DNA from: Plasmopara viticola
Taxonomy: Eukaryota; Oomycota; Peronosporomycetes; Peronosporales; Peronosporaceae
DNA: 64,000 nt
Assembly: GCA_001695595.3 (NCBI GenBank)
Contig: MBPM02000007.1
Coordinates: 1,736,001 to 1,800,000, forward strand
Direction of reading: 5' to 3'
Positions 1-10,597 of the stretch are shown piece after piece. The stretch's first letter is position 1. Each line of letters opens with the position of its first letter. Below the pieces are notes generated by a model. It was not told the origin of the DNA and ran no database searches. It saw nothing but the letters and a program-made list of their open reading frames with translations. Both the position numbers and the translations under genes were made by a program.

Positions 1-7
1 CGATCGA

Positions 8-395
8 ATGGAACAGCTGGACGTCGACATGGCTTTTCTCAATAGCGTGTTGACGAACAATGTTTTAATAGAAGTTCCGCTTGGTGTCGATAATGCTTAA
101 GGACATGGGTCACGAGCAAGTTAGAGGATTACAGGTTTGGGAATACAGCCACGGTGCTATCGCGTTGGCCAATAACGCCGAATACCATGCTAGGACGAAG
201 CATGTGGACATCAAGCACCACTTTATTCGTGAGAACGTGCAAGAAGGACTGATGAACATCGATTATATCGACACGAGGAGTCAAATTGCACATTTGCTGA
301 CGAAGGCTTTTGGACCCAAGATGCTGAAGTATCTCCGCGAAGCCTTCGTAACTAAGACTAAGTCAGCACCAAAGCACACACAGCATCAGCGGTGA
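8..395 (+). pseudogene. Ty1/copia pol relic (RT motif joined to RNase H end)
   Basis: The first frame (8-100) reads as the copia reverse-transcriptase block around QLDVDMAFLN and ends at a stop. From about 99 a different frame reads as the copia RNase H C-terminus, with HVDIKHHFIRE, a D-T-R-S-Q-I-A block and LLTKAF near residues 40-77 of the 104-residue frame. In an intact element several hundred residues separate these two blocks, so the copy has a large internal deletion plus a frame change. A purine-rich tract at 391-402 follows the stop, as expected in front of a 3' LTR. The element runs in from the left of the window. The family call is firm; nothing here can be functional. Confidence 0.8.
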
Positions 396-402
396 GTGGG
401 AG

Positions 403-657
403 TGTAAGAAATTACACCGCTGTATGCATGTTGAACAGGCGGATGGCGTCACAGAATCTACGAGTACGTCACAGCAAGTAGTTACATAATGCTAGCCATT
501 CATTGGTCTATATAAATATATTCACTTCGTTTTTTACTTTCTACTCGGCAAACCCTTTGCTAATGATGTTCTGCCAAATATAAACAAAGTTAAATATTTC
601 TTTCCGTTGAAAATCGTGAACCTGGGAGAATAAAAACTCCGATCCTCATTACTTTCA
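403..657 (+). repeat. Possible 3' LTR of the copia relic
   Basis: The purine tract GGTGAGTGGGAG (391-402) is directly followed by TGTAAGAAATTACA, a plausible LTR start with the TG terminus. A CA at 656-657 could be the far end, giving about 255 bp. There is no second LTR in the window to confirm the boundaries. Confidence 0.35.
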
Positions 658-1951
658 ACCTTAATAAGCGTTTGTGCAATTAAAAATTGAATTAGGTTTA
701 GAGTCTCTACGCCCGTTTACATAACAAGATATAGCTGTAGAAGCATGGACCGCATTGTTGAGTGCAAACTTGACTTTTGATTGCTTTGCGGTCCACAGAA
801 GCGGTGCCTCTGCGCACATAATATGGAGCGTGTATTCTGGCACACAGCTGCATCTGATCACCCAGGGTATGGTCTACTGTAGACGTCAGCCTGTTTTTTA
901 TCTAAGCTCCTTTGTTTGTGACGTCTTCACTAGTATCACAATGCACGGGAGTGCGGGCATATATATTGTTCGTGAACATATGGTCAATGTTGATGTTTTA
1001 CTTTCACCAATTTTACAAAATTGCACAGCAATGTAATGCGAGATTGTAAAGATGTAAAGTGTGCAGGCTTCATGATGGAATAACAACAAAAGCTTGCCTC
1101 TCTGTTCGCTTGTAGGCCCCTTTAAAAAAACTCCGCGAACTAAAGCATCATACTGGAAAAGCAGTGACAGGCACATTTTGTTTGCGACCGCCGCGGTCAA
1201 GCAGTGCATATCGCCTGAAGAATTAGCTATTTGTATTTTTTTGCATGATCAATTTAGATACTAGAGGCACCGATCGTTGGCAGCATTGTGCGAATGGTGA
1301 CAATGTGTACCAATATTATAGCTAAATCTGGACGAAACTGTTGAATAAGATACGACCGATGCAATTTGAGTCGAAGGAAATTAAATAGATAATATGTATT
1401 CGTTGCCCTAGCAACGAGTACAGAGTTATGTTGTATTGTATTGTATTACGTTATCGCGTTGCCAAGTTATGCACGTGCTAGGCTCTATGGCTAGTCCACG
1501 GCATAGAGTGGTGTCCGCATACGTCGGGTCTCGTTCGGCGGGCAGTGCAGCCAGCACCGAGGCCGTAAGGGTCTTCCATTATTTTGTGTAGTTCTGACAT
1601 GGTAAGAGCCCAGGTGGCGCCCTGGTGCTGGAGACCGTTGCGTCGAGATGAGACTCGTTAGAGACCTGCAGATGCCCAAGAGCACCTGCCCGAAGCGCGC
1701 GAGCATTTAGCCCCCGCGCTTGGAAGGAGGGCGTCTCCCCAACCTTTTCCGAAAAAGAGTTATGTTGCGATCAGTAATTTCACACAAATAAAGGACAGGA
1801 CTTCTATTAGTTTTAAATGGGTATTAGAACATAAGACATTTGCAGACAAGACGGACATTATGAACAATTTTCAATTTTTACTATGGTTTTCGCACTTTAA
1901 GCTTTCTGAGGACAAATGTATTCAGGTCGTCGTTAAACATGTCGAAACAGC
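658..1951. other. Intergenic, no recognisable gene
   Basis: Only short open frames without recognisable motifs occur here. A GC-richer patch at about 1480-1740 stands out from the AT-rich surroundings and follows a short TTGTA-type repeat (about 1432-1450). It resembles retroelement or solo-LTR debris, but I cannot assign it to a family. Confidence 0.4.
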
Positions 1952-3064
1952 TCATGGAGTCGAACTCTCAATCATGAGCGCAAGGTGTTTCGTCGTTTCG
2001 TCTTCCGCACTTTTGGCCGCTTTAAGCACTGTTTCCGCTCTCGGCCCCAAACCATTTATGAGCGTCTCCATCAACGTCTCCTTATTATCTCGAATCTTGT
2101 AACAATATTCGATCCAGTAGTCCACCCAGAATTCTACTGATGGCCTGTTTGTCTCCAAATTGAGAAAGCGATAATCTTGGGCTTGGTCAAGCGCCAGCAT
2201 CGATACGATGGTGGACGGAGGTATTTTTTCGTTCAGCCAAGCTTTCTTTAAAGTCTCTTGATACTTTATGCTTCTGTAGTTCTTAGCATAGCCCGACGAA
2301 AGTAGCATTTTAAGAACATTGGCGATACCAAAACATCTGTCGAAGACAATAAGTTCAGAAATGTAGGGATTGACCGCGTACGAATTTCCATCTTGATGAC
2401 TCAGATAAAGAGACAATATATCGAACTGCCTGCTTTCAAACAAATTCGCCATCTTCAAGTTGATCCTCAGCAATTTAATGAGAATTTCTGGCTGCAAATT
2501 ACGGATGTATCTCTCTTCAATTAATATCTGTATAAGTGTTTCGGCGAATGCTTTCGAATTGGAATGTTTGGCTGCCTTTACCAACTTGTCGGTCAATCCA
2601 TTGTAGCCAAATTTAGCCAACATAACATCGATCAAGGCCAAATGATTGTTTCGTGGTCTAAGGGAGTCACTTGATATGCAAACGAAGTAGGCCCACCTTA
2701 CCCAGGCCTTATTGGCCAAGAGGTCACCCGACACCCTATCAAGTTCTTGATCGCTAAGAATTTGGCTTGCAGATTCCTTTTTCTGATACAATCTCACCAC
2801 AGCCATGATGTTCTTCTTTCCGATAAGATCGTCCGACGGTTTATTGCTCTTTAAAACGTTTGCTGCAAAGTCTGCAAACGGCAGGACACCCCTCTCTTCG
2901 CCGTCAACACCTGCCAGCGCCTGTGTTCTGACAGCCCGTAAATTAGGAGCTTCATCGCGGTCAGATGTGTACGAAGGGGCCACCAGCATTCTTGCCGCGT
3001 CAGCGAAACCATTTGCAGCAAGAGCACCGGCCAGTACAGCCAACTTTAAGTAAAAAAATCGCAT
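1952..3064 (-). CDS. Secreted RXLR-like WY-domain effector candidate
   Basis: This is a 370-residue single-exon protein. Residues 1-23 form a clear signal peptide: a basic start, a hydrophobic LAVLAGALAA core and an ADA end. Residues 43-46 read RAVR where an RXLR motif is expected, and residues 54-58 read DGEER, the usual dEER partner. The body is alpha-helical. Residues 275-320 match the WY fold pattern: W276, then P282-P283, then LALD (290-293), then PSVEFWVDYW with W313 and Y316. A second related block lies at about 190-221 (LLRINLKMANLFESRQFDI), which suggests tandem WY/LWY modules. Effectors of this type are secreted by oomycetes and act inside plant cells; the target is unknown. The start ATG is 374 bp from the ATG13 first exon on the opposite strand. 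The leader variant R-x-V-R is non-canonical. An expressed effector is likely but unproven. Confidence 0.75.
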   Translation of the reverse strand: MRFFYLKLAVLAGALAANGFADAARMLVAPSYTSDRDEAPNLRAVRTQALAGVDGEERGVLPFADFAANVLKSNKPSDDLIGKKNIMAVVRLYQKKESASQILSDQELDRVSGDLLANKAWVRWAYFVCISSDSLRPRNNHLALIDVMLAKFGYNGLTDKLVKAAKHSNSKAFAETLIQILIEERYIRNLQPEILIKLLRINLKMANLFESRQFDILSLYLSHQDGNSYAVNPYISELIVFDRCFGIANVLKMLLSSGYAKNYRSIKYQETLKKAWLNEKIPPSTIVSMLALDQAQDYRFLNLETNRPSVEFWVDYWIEYCYKIRDNKETLMETLINGLGPRAETVLKAAKSAEDETTKHLALMIESSTP

Positions 3065-3438
3065 AGGTCAATCGCCAGTAATTCTATAATACTGATTCTT
3101 GAGGTACAAAGTGGGTGGACCACTTTTGCTATGTTTAAATTTACAGTCAATGATAGAAAAATAGCCAGCATTTTCTGAAAAAGAAAATTATTCAGTGATC
3201 GGACGGGCCATTAATTTGAGTAATTTTTGTGAAGGAATTATGACGAGGAAAAAACGACTTGCTATACCTTATGCGCTACAATGCACCGGATTGGCTAAAA
3301 TTATGAAAGACTAGGCTCCCAGATTTCTTCCGGAGAAGACGCGTCGGTAGGTCCGTGGCCTCGTCCTATTCCAATCGCTCACCTAATCCATTGCCTCATC
3401 AATCCTCAGGTTTAAAGGCTTGCCACAGCACTCAGAGC
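3065..3438. promoter_or_regulatory. Shared divergent promoter region (effector / ATG13)
   Basis: This 374-bp gap separates two genes transcribed away from each other, so it must hold both promoters. A CCAAT sequence lies near 3370 on the plus strand. I see no convincing oomycete initiator on either side. The closeness of an effector candidate to a housekeeping autophagy gene is unusual, because effectors usually sit in gene-sparse DNA. Confidence 0.5.
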
Positions 3439-5854
3439 ATGCGCCACACTTCGGCGTCTCTGCTTTCCTCCAGTACGTCTTCATTGAAGTCCTCATAAGA
3501 TGCCATTTCTGACATAATATTAATACGCAGCCGGCCGCAATAAGGCAGAGCAAGTAGTGCTCGAATTTCTGTACAAAGCAGCAGAACTCATCGTCCAGAG
3601 TCGCGTTAATTTCCATGCCGAGCCAGACGTACGTCGCACCAGTCGACGAGCTCGATTTAATCTGGATATCGAGGAGGTTCAAGGTGTCCGAGACGCTATG
3701 ACTGCATGGAAAGAGGATGTTACGTTGCCGCTTGCCATTGACATCTTCTGGGACGCAGGCAGTCATAAAGTGTTGCTAGAGCGCTGGAGCGTTACTTTTG
3801 CAGCAGATAACGAGGGCCCAATCACCCAACTAAGCTCCACACAAGATGTGATTCAGCAGCTGAAAGAAGTCTGCAAGAGGATCAGTATATTGCTTCGCGC
3901 ACTCTTTTCTTTCATGCGGCAGCTTCCAGCGCACCGTCTCTTTACGCAGTCGTATCCCTCTATGTTAAGCTACACAATGCACGCCACGCCACCAAGGGAT
4001 GCAACGCGAGCGTTCGAGACGCAGCGTGTGGCCACGAGCGGATACTCGTTCATTCCTATTGCGACTCCGATCGGTGTATTGAAAGTGACTGTAGTCTATC
4101 GACGTGATTGCGATCGATTCACAGAGCAACAAGAGCTCGTAGCTCCGTCACCAATTTTACAGGATAATTGTATTATTCAAGATTACGTTCCTGGATCTCC
4201 GGAGTTGGCGTCTGCTAGTGCGCCTGTCATGAGCGTAGCAATGGTAAGCTCGCCAATGAGAGGGACAGACGCACGCACGGGATCATTTGTACCCGTAACT
4301 AATGCGCAGCTTTTGAATGAAGATAAGCACCGTCGGTCGTCCCCTCGCTCGATTCCAGAGTCCCTCCAGCAGCAATTGAGTACGAGTCGTCTCAATGACA
4401 GCGAAGAAGGTGATGACGTGCAACTACAACCTGGAATGTCGAAACCGATGGCTATTCCTCGAGCAAGTAGCAAAGGCGGTGTCGCTGTTGCCGTCAATCG
4501 AGACATGGAAGCTATCATCCAGCACGCACATTCCTATGGAGGTGAAAACGATATTTTACGAAGCACCATTGCAAATCCGAACGTGGCTGCAGCACCGTAT
4601 GGATACGGAAATGTAGCCATTGAGCGAGACCACGAACGTTTATCGTCACCGTCCCTTGCATTTCAGCAACGGCAGCAACAGTTGTGGGAGGGGCATGCTG
4701 ATCGGCACGACACTGAGCTCGGATTAAATTCATCGCATAGATTATCTGACGAAGCGCCTGTCCATATTAACTCAAGTACAGGCGGTGCAGCGTATCACTG
4801 CATGTCGACACCACCTCGTCATCCTAAGACAGTCACGTTGCTTCGACATGGCTCTCCCGCACTCGCCCACAAACTATCCCCTGAGCACTTTCCACCAGGA
4901 TCGCTCGAACGCTTTTCCCTTGACAGCGGTCCGCCCTCGCAAGTGCAGCAGCATGCTTTTCAACAACGAAAGACATCGTTTAGTGGTGCGTTTGTCTCGG
5001 ATACTTCCGCATCCAGCCCTGTCACTACCTTCACCAGAGTGCACGAAAGATCCCAGCGACTAGAAGATGCCAAGAGTGCAACATTATCTACTACAAATCC
5101 AGAAGCAATGGCCATAAATCCACAAGCATTGCCACATGCTCAAGCAGCAGGTTTACCTGAATTTAGTGCAAGTCCACCATTCCAAGTGAATCCAAGTGAG
5201 TTGCTGTCGTTGTCTCCCGGTTATGCGTACACTAAGAGTCAGCTACGTTCAAGTTCAAGTAATGTGCCCACATTTGTCACGACTGATCGCTGCCAACGGA
5301 CGGCTCACAACGAAAAAGGCTCATCGCCAGCTAGAATGATTGCTTTAGAACATCGCAGTTTTTCGCCTGACTTTGGGTTTAGTGGAGTTACTACGTGGGG
5401 ATTTTCTCCCGACACTCCAGATCTCTTTGGTTTCGCGCTCACTGAATCTGACGGTGGTAGAGAGTCTGTCCGTCCACGGAATTTTCTTGGAAGCGAGAAT
5501 GAGCCAAGTGACGATCAAGATTACGATTTGGACTCCATGATTTTACCTTTTGTGATCAATGATGGAGTATCAAGTGCTTCAACGACTGTCGACTCGGTCT
5601 TGACGGGAGCTAATAGCACACTAAGTCGATCGTCAGGGACGTCGCTAAATTCTGCATCTGTTGGAAACTTTCTATATCAGTTGAAGAACGCACCACGCTT
5701 AAGCAAATCTTCGTCCACACTCGCACCATCGATGTCACCTGGTGAAGCGGATCAAATTTTTGACGCAAAGGAGGAAAGAGCAGTGCCCTCTATGTTTGAC
5801 GACGAATTAGCAGGTTTTCGAAATCTGCGCGATGAGTTAGCGCATTTGCTCTAA
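3439..5854 (+). CDS. ATG13: Autophagy-related protein 13 (HORMA domain), two exons
   Basis: ATG13 is the regulatory partner of the Atg1/ULK kinase in autophagy initiation. The long open frame (3531-5854) lacks an in-frame ATG at its start: a stop at 3521-3523 precedes the conserved FLYKAAELIVQSRV block. I therefore infer a first exon at 3439-3472 (ATG plus 11 codons and one base), a 58-nt intron at 3473-3530 (GTACGT...CAG) and exon 2 at 3531-5854. The spliced frame is consistent and gives 785 residues. The HORMA domain lies at about residues 20-200. It contains FNLDIEE, LLERWSV and the block SFIPIATPIGVLKVTVVYR typical of its C-terminal strand. The rest is long, Ser/Thr/Pro/Gln-rich and probably disordered, as in other ATG13 proteins, and ends in an acidic segment. 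The family call is strong; the first exon is a prediction. Confidence 0.85.
3473..3530 (+). other. Predicted 58-nt intron of ATG13
   Basis: The donor is GTACGT at 3473 and the acceptor is ACGCAG ending at 3530, with the branch-like stretch TGACATAATATTAAT just before it. Removing it joins phase-1 exon ends and supplies an ATG that the open frame otherwise lacks. Confidence 0.6.
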
Positions 5855-6134
5855 AGTGTCGTTCTACCTATCGATCCGTTTTGTCCGAGCTTTATTGCCT
5901 TTTCTTCTCAGATATTTTTCAAGTTTGTCACCTTGTGGTGCTGCCGTTTGCGTATGTTAAGGCTTAATTAATGCACTTGTCGTAGTTCTATCACCTTTCA
6001 ACCTAAAAGCATCTTTGCATCATTTTTAGTAAAGGATGACCAAGTTAGCTTCCAAAAAAGTTGCTTTGGTATCCAAAGGTGCCTCGGCACCGACACCGGC
6101 CTCTGTGCCTAAGGGTATGCCTACAATTTAAACC
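5855..6134 (+). other. ATG13 3' flank
   Basis: This is AT-rich 3' flanking sequence. A short frame beginning with ATG at 6034 encodes a Lys/Ala/Ser/Pro-rich stretch and stops at about 6130. It could be the start of a frameshifted alternative to the small gene that follows, but nothing decides this. Confidence 0.3.
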
Positions 6135-6340
6135 ATGCCTTCGCAAGTGCTCTGGCTGATACTCGCCTGGCTTTTCGCGCATCAAGGCTGCAACAAAGCC
6201 ACAGGCTGGTAAGTACTGTCAAAACGGTTTCAACGCTTGAAAGTTCATTCCGGCCAGCAAGGTTTGAGAAAGCAAACACCACGCAAGATCGCTTAAATGG
6301 ACATCTCTACATTCCGGAGATCAACCTTGGTGTTAAATAG
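6135..6340 (+). CDS. Possible small secreted peptide gene, one intron
   Basis: The reading is an ATG at 6135, a donor GTAAGT at 6209, an acceptor AAG ending at 6261 and a stop at 6338-6340. Splicing the 53-nt intron gives a 50-residue protein with a hydrophobic leader (VLWLILAWLF) resembling a signal peptide. The family is not recognised. Against it: an unspliced alternative frame runs through the same bases without interruption from about 6115 to the same stop, so the frame choice is uncertain. It lies between the convergent ATG13 and exonuclease genes, 60 bp from the latter's stop. Confidence 0.3.
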
Positions 6341-6400
6341 CTGCAAAGTGTGTTTAGAACGTTATGTTTGTGCCACAGGAATCTCATAACTATCCGAAAT

Positions 6401-9136
6401 CTATAGTTTTTGCATGAGAAATAGGCAGCTGTCCATTACACCACGAAAAGCATCACCGACCGCAGCATGCAACTCTTCTGGGGCCAAACTGTCATCGCTT
6501 TGATTGGCGTCACGCCACTTGGAGCGCGTTCGAAGGCCCTTGAGATATCGCAACAGACTAAGATCGCCTTGAGGAAGTGCTAGCAATAAGGTGTTTTTTG
6601 TTAGCACCTCGTCACGAATCTGCTGCAGAAAAGTATCGACTTGCTCGCAGTATGTTAGCTGCTCGGCCATCCAATGCTCATGATTTTTTACAAAGTCGTC
6701 GTACAGCGTCGTGCAAGCTTTAAACGGCTCAATCTCCACCCAGCAAAAGTCTGGCTGCTCACTTGGCTGGGCACCCATAACATCTTTAAGACTGCTTTTA
6801 AGCGTCTCCCACGATGCACAGCTTTCAAGTTTTACCATAGCCTTTGCCGCAGTAGTGGAAGAACAGGCTTCGGCCTTGGCTTTCACTGCATGAGCATGAC
6901 AAAATGGGCTCCAGGACTCAACCTTTTGATCACCACTTGCGTATAGATCCCACGGTTTTCGTGCTGTTTGACTTCGCAGACGAACCATCGCCATTGTCTT
7001 GTCTAATGCAAAGACTTTATCAGCAATTGAATCGAAAGCTTCACTGGAAAAGCCTGCATCCGGAATGCCAAACCAAGGTCCTTTACGAACCTTAAGTAAA
7101 AAAAGTTCTAATGATGCAATTGCGTCTTCAGTCGAGTCGTGTCCATTCTGATTCTGCAGCTGAATATCTCTGTTAAGGTACGTCTTTGTCAGGTACTTTA
7201 GTGATGTACGAAACGGAAATCCACGTTGATGAGGGTACACGATGGCCGTGTCTCCGATCGTAAGATGCACTAAGCGAAGAGCACGCAAATCGCTCGTCAA
7301 TGAATGTCCCACAAGAATGGTATCCTCAAAAAGAAACTGAGTTACCAGATCTCGCTGCACGTCAGCCAAAATGCACTTTGTTTCTCGCAACGTCTCCTCG
7401 GAAATGCCGCTAAACTCTGTGTGATAGTTCAAAATGGTGCTCTGTGGCTTCACCAGCTGATCATACACGACAGCACCTTTGATGTCAACTACTGTCACAC
7501 GCGTCAGCTCCATTCCAAGATCTGTCTCGCACATTTCGCAGTCCAGAGCATAAATGAGTTCCTTCGGTAAAGTATCATCTGCTGAAGGTTTCTCAGTTTC
7601 CATAAGCTTGTCTTGATTAATGACAGATGCCCCATTCCCAACTAGATTCGGTCGCGGCTTTGTTGCGACATAATTGTCGCGAGTCCCTCCCTCTGTCGTT
7701 TTTACTAACCTGCGTTGTTCCTCCTCCACATCTGTCGGAAATCCGTGCTGCTTTAATTCTTCAAGTGAAAGCATGTAATACTCGAAAGCTTCCCGACATA
7801 AAGGCTCAACTTCTTTTGCATCTTTTCCATTAGCTTGCGCAATCCCCATTTGCGTCGACATACCTTTCGCTTTTTTCATCTGTAAAATCGGAGCCCCATC
7901 CGCCGAGCGAGGCACGTCGACAGCAACCGCTTTGGCAAGGGTTAGCCAAATTGATCGCGGCTTGTCGTCTCGGCTTCTCTTCGACAAATGTTCTGGAACC
8001 TCGCGCGCGTAAGCCTCATCGGTCACGGTTTCAGTCCTAAATTCGTGCATGCTTCCATCTTGACTAACCAGCACATCCAACGTGTATGCATCGTCTTCTT
8101 CCTCCTCCTCCTCTATCGCATTGTCCGGGTCTGTTAGCATCTCATCCAATGCTCCTTTCGATGTGCGCTGTCTCCACTTCAAATGCAACAAATCACCGTC
8201 TAGTACCCATGTTCCTCCCAGTGGTTGACTTTGACGAGTAAATGTTCCTGTCGGTATTAAGACCAATTCATCCGTAAAGCCGGCCGAATGTTTCATTAAA
8301 AATGTCAACTCATGCGCATAGAACAGCTCGTCGGTAGCTAGTTCATGTGTATCAACTGTCGGTCTTGGAAACTTATACAAAAGCTCTGGCAGGGATGTTT
8401 CCGACCGCCTTATCTGAAAGAGCTCATGTTTCGTGAGCACCAGTGGCACACTCGAGCATTCATCAAAGAATCGTAATTTGGCTCGGTATTTCTGCAACAC
8501 CGACGGATGCATCTTCTTAAGCAGTAGGATGCACACTTTGGCAGGCAATTGAGCTCCAGGCGTCAAATCTGGCAGCAAATATGGGCTCACTAGGCCTCCC
8601 TCACTCGTACTGTTACCACGCAAGACATTTAGCACGAGCTTCTGCACGTCTTCGACGTCCAAGCGTTTCCTACTGCGTGAAGTGCCCATCCACGTAGCAA
8701 AGTTTAGTAGTACATTGCTGCACGGTTGTTGTCGAGGGTACTTGATGACCAAATCTTCGGCATACACACGATCGTCCTGGTGCTCGATGGACGCGACGTC
8801 GCGTCTACGCTCAGTGTGGCCACTACTGCTGTTAGTGTTGTAGTGTATAGACTGCCCGTGGGAAAGTGGCGTGCGCGTGTCGTAGACCGAAGTTAAGGTT
8901 GTAAGATTATCACCTTTCAGCGAAGAGTGCGGACGTTTGCGAGGATTCCGATAACATGGCATGGAAAGATGCGGGCCAAGGGGTATCGGTGGCTGCACGC
9001 AGCCTTGAATGGCAGTTGGCACGGCGGCCGACGAGAAAGCATTATTGAATTGAGACCGCAGAGGGGAAGACGGAACCTTTGGTAGTTTGGCCTCCTCCAA
9101 AATTTCGCCGTCTTCGCAGTCGTCGTCCGAGGCCAT
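6401..9136 (-). CDS. REX1/REXO-type 3'-5' RNA exonuclease (DEDDh)
   Basis: This is a 911-residue intron-less protein. The DEDDh exonuclease domain spans about residues 525-685. Exo I is LDCEMCE with D532 and E534, Exo II is GHSLTSDLRAL with D616, and Exo III is GHDSTEDA with H666 and D671. The conserved block VVYDQLVKP and the SLKYLTKTYL block before Exo III are also present. All catalytic residues are in place. Proteins of this family trim the 3' ends of structured nuclear RNAs such as 5S rRNA and tRNA precursors, mostly in the nucleus or nucleolus. The N-terminal 520 residues include an acidic start, a basic KRPH patch, a Glu run at 342-347 and a Trp/Gly-rich strand region at about 285-325. 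About 220 residues follow the nuclease domain, longer than I expect for the family. The start is the first in-frame ATG. Confidence 0.85.
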   Translation of the reverse strand: MASDDDCEDGEILEEAKLPKVPSSPLRSQFNNAFSSAAVPTAIQGCVQPPIPLGPHLSMPCYRNPRKRPHSSLKGDNLTTLTSVYDTRTPLSHGQSIHYNTNSSSGHTERRRDVASIEHQDDRVYAEDLVIKYPRQQPCSNVLLNFATWMGTSRSRKRLDVEDVQKLVLNVLRGNSTSEGGLVSPYLLPDLTPGAQLPAKVCILLLKKMHPSVLQKYRAKLRFFDECSSVPLVLTKHELFQIRRSETSLPELLYKFPRPTVDTHELATDELFYAHELTFLMKHSAGFTDELVLIPTGTFTRQSQPLGGTWVLDGDLLHLKWRQRTSKGALDEMLTDPDNAIEEEEEEDDAYTLDVLVSQDGSMHEFRTETVTDEAYAREVPEHLSKRSRDDKPRSIWLTLAKAVAVDVPRSADGAPILQMKKAKGMSTQMGIAQANGKDAKEVEPLCREAFEYYMLSLEELKQHGFPTDVEEEQRRLVKTTEGGTRDNYVATKPRPNLVGNGASVINQDKLMETEKPSADDTLPKELIYALDCEMCETDLGMELTRVTVVDIKGAVVYDQLVKPQSTILNYHTEFSGISEETLRETKCILADVQRDLVTQFLFEDTILVGHSLTSDLRALRLVHLTIGDTAIVYPHQRGFPFRTSLKYLTKTYLNRDIQLQNQNGHDSTEDAIASLELFLLKVRKGPWFGIPDAGFSSEAFDSIADKVFALDKTMAMVRLRSQTARKPWDLYASGDQKVESWSPFCHAHAVKAKAEACSSTTAAKAMVKLESCASWETLKSSLKDVMGAQPSEQPDFCWVEIEPFKACTTLYDDFVKNHEHWMAEQLTYCEQVDTFLQQIRDEVLTKNTLLLALPQGDLSLLRYLKGLRTRSKWRDANQSDDSLAPEELHAAVGDAFRGVMDSCLFLMQKL

Positions 9137-10306
9137 TGTAAAGGTTTATTGGCAACGGTGACTTCCTAATTTGTGACGTACCGTATAGCACTTGAAAAAA
9201 TTGGGTGACAATTTTTTAACAAAAACATATATCGATAAAAGCTGCCTTTTTCGCCGTGAGCGATCAGGATTTATAAGTCAAAAAACATTAGGTTATCAGT
9301 TTTTCAACTGAACTTTGTTGCGCACGAGACAGTGACTGTCACACCTAACAAAATCTGTCAATCCTACTACCTTAAGCCTTTAAAAGGCTCTAAAATGTAT
9401 TGAACCACCTTCTCGCATATGTTGGAGTATATTTTCGAACTGCTCGGAAGAAATGCAGCTTCTACGAGCCTGAGAAAGCGGCTGAAGTTGCAGCCCTCCC
9501 TATTTCGAGCTCTACGAGCAAAGTTTATGCTCGAAGAATTAGGTAGCATAGATTTACTAGCACCGACTGTGACGTCTATCCAAGGCGATACTGCCTAAGA
9601 TCGCTTAAGATTGAAATGAGTTACTAATGTAGCCATGACTAGAAACGATTCAGCTATAGGCCGGATTGAGAGCTGCGCGCTCACAAGTTAATAATTCTTT
9701 TTAATGTATCGTGTCTTGTGACCACATGAAGGAGCAGTTGAGAGCAACGTATTTCCCTGCGACCTTTTGCATTTGTCAGCCCTTACGCACTTTGTGTACA
9801 AGTGAAGAACGAGCATCTTTATACAAGTTCGTGAGTCAAGTAAGAATACGGCCTACATACTTCCCGAATAGGTCAAGGTGATAAACAGCCTAAAAGTAGT
9901 CTTGTCTCGCTCTTAGCTACGGTGTTAAAGTAGGGATTAAGTCCGCCCTTCCGGAATCCCGTATATAGACAGTTTCTTGTCCCATATGTCTCAGAGTAGA
10001 GGCGTCCGTGGGTCCGCTAATTTCGGTAAAATGGAGTGTTTCCGAGCAAAGTAGCATGCGCTGCTTGGCTGCAGTAAGATAAAGTGCTTTTGAGCAAAGT
10101 AGCTTAGTTGCAATAAATGAGGACACACGATCCATTTTGTCATGGAAGCCGCTTATCGATGTCATTGTTGACAAGGCAAGGAATGGCATTTTTTTGCAGG
10201 TTTTGATAAAGTAGTAAGACCTACTCATAAGTACAGTGCTGGCTATGTGTGACTCGAAAAGCCCCTGTGCTACCTTATTAAGGAAACACTGAGAAACCAA
10301 AGCAGG
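9137..10306. other. Intergenic, no gene seen
   Basis: AT-rich DNA with only short frames of no recognisable content. The first tens of bases hold the exonuclease promoter; the minus strand carries a CCAAT box just upstream of the start codon. Confidence 0.4.
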
Positions 10307-10597
10307 ATGCCATTAATAGCATCAAGAACAGCTTTCAAAATGCATATGTTTTGGTTTTGCCAAGCCATTATTGTCGTTTATGACGCTTCTGGCTATGCCA
10401 TCAGCTGCACGATATTGCGATCAGACGAAGACGGACGTGAGCGAGTTAATTGGCTGCCAAACGAAAGCAAACCTTTCGTGACGGGAATTACTAGCCATAA
10501 AGTACTTGCTGGCAGAGATTTGAAAGCATCATTCTACTTAGTGGCATCTTATATCATTCAACTTGATAAAAACGGTAGATTCGTCCCTTCGTCATGA
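10307..10597 (+). pseudogene. Possible effector relic (leader-like fragment)
   Basis: A 96-residue frame has a hydrophobic stretch after an internal Met (10328), FWFCQAIIVVYDASGYAIS. It resembles an effector signal peptide except for a buried Asp. An acidic-then-basic stretch, SDEDGRER, lies about 12 residues later, where a dEER-like motif would be. No clear RXLR precedes it and the frame ends soon. I read it as a decayed secreted-effector fragment; chance is a real alternative. Confidence 0.3.

Noticed and set aside
3557..3559. GTG as the ATG13 start codon
   Set aside because: A non-ATG start in a nuclear eukaryotic gene is unlikely, and conserved sequence continues upstream; a spliced first exon fits better.
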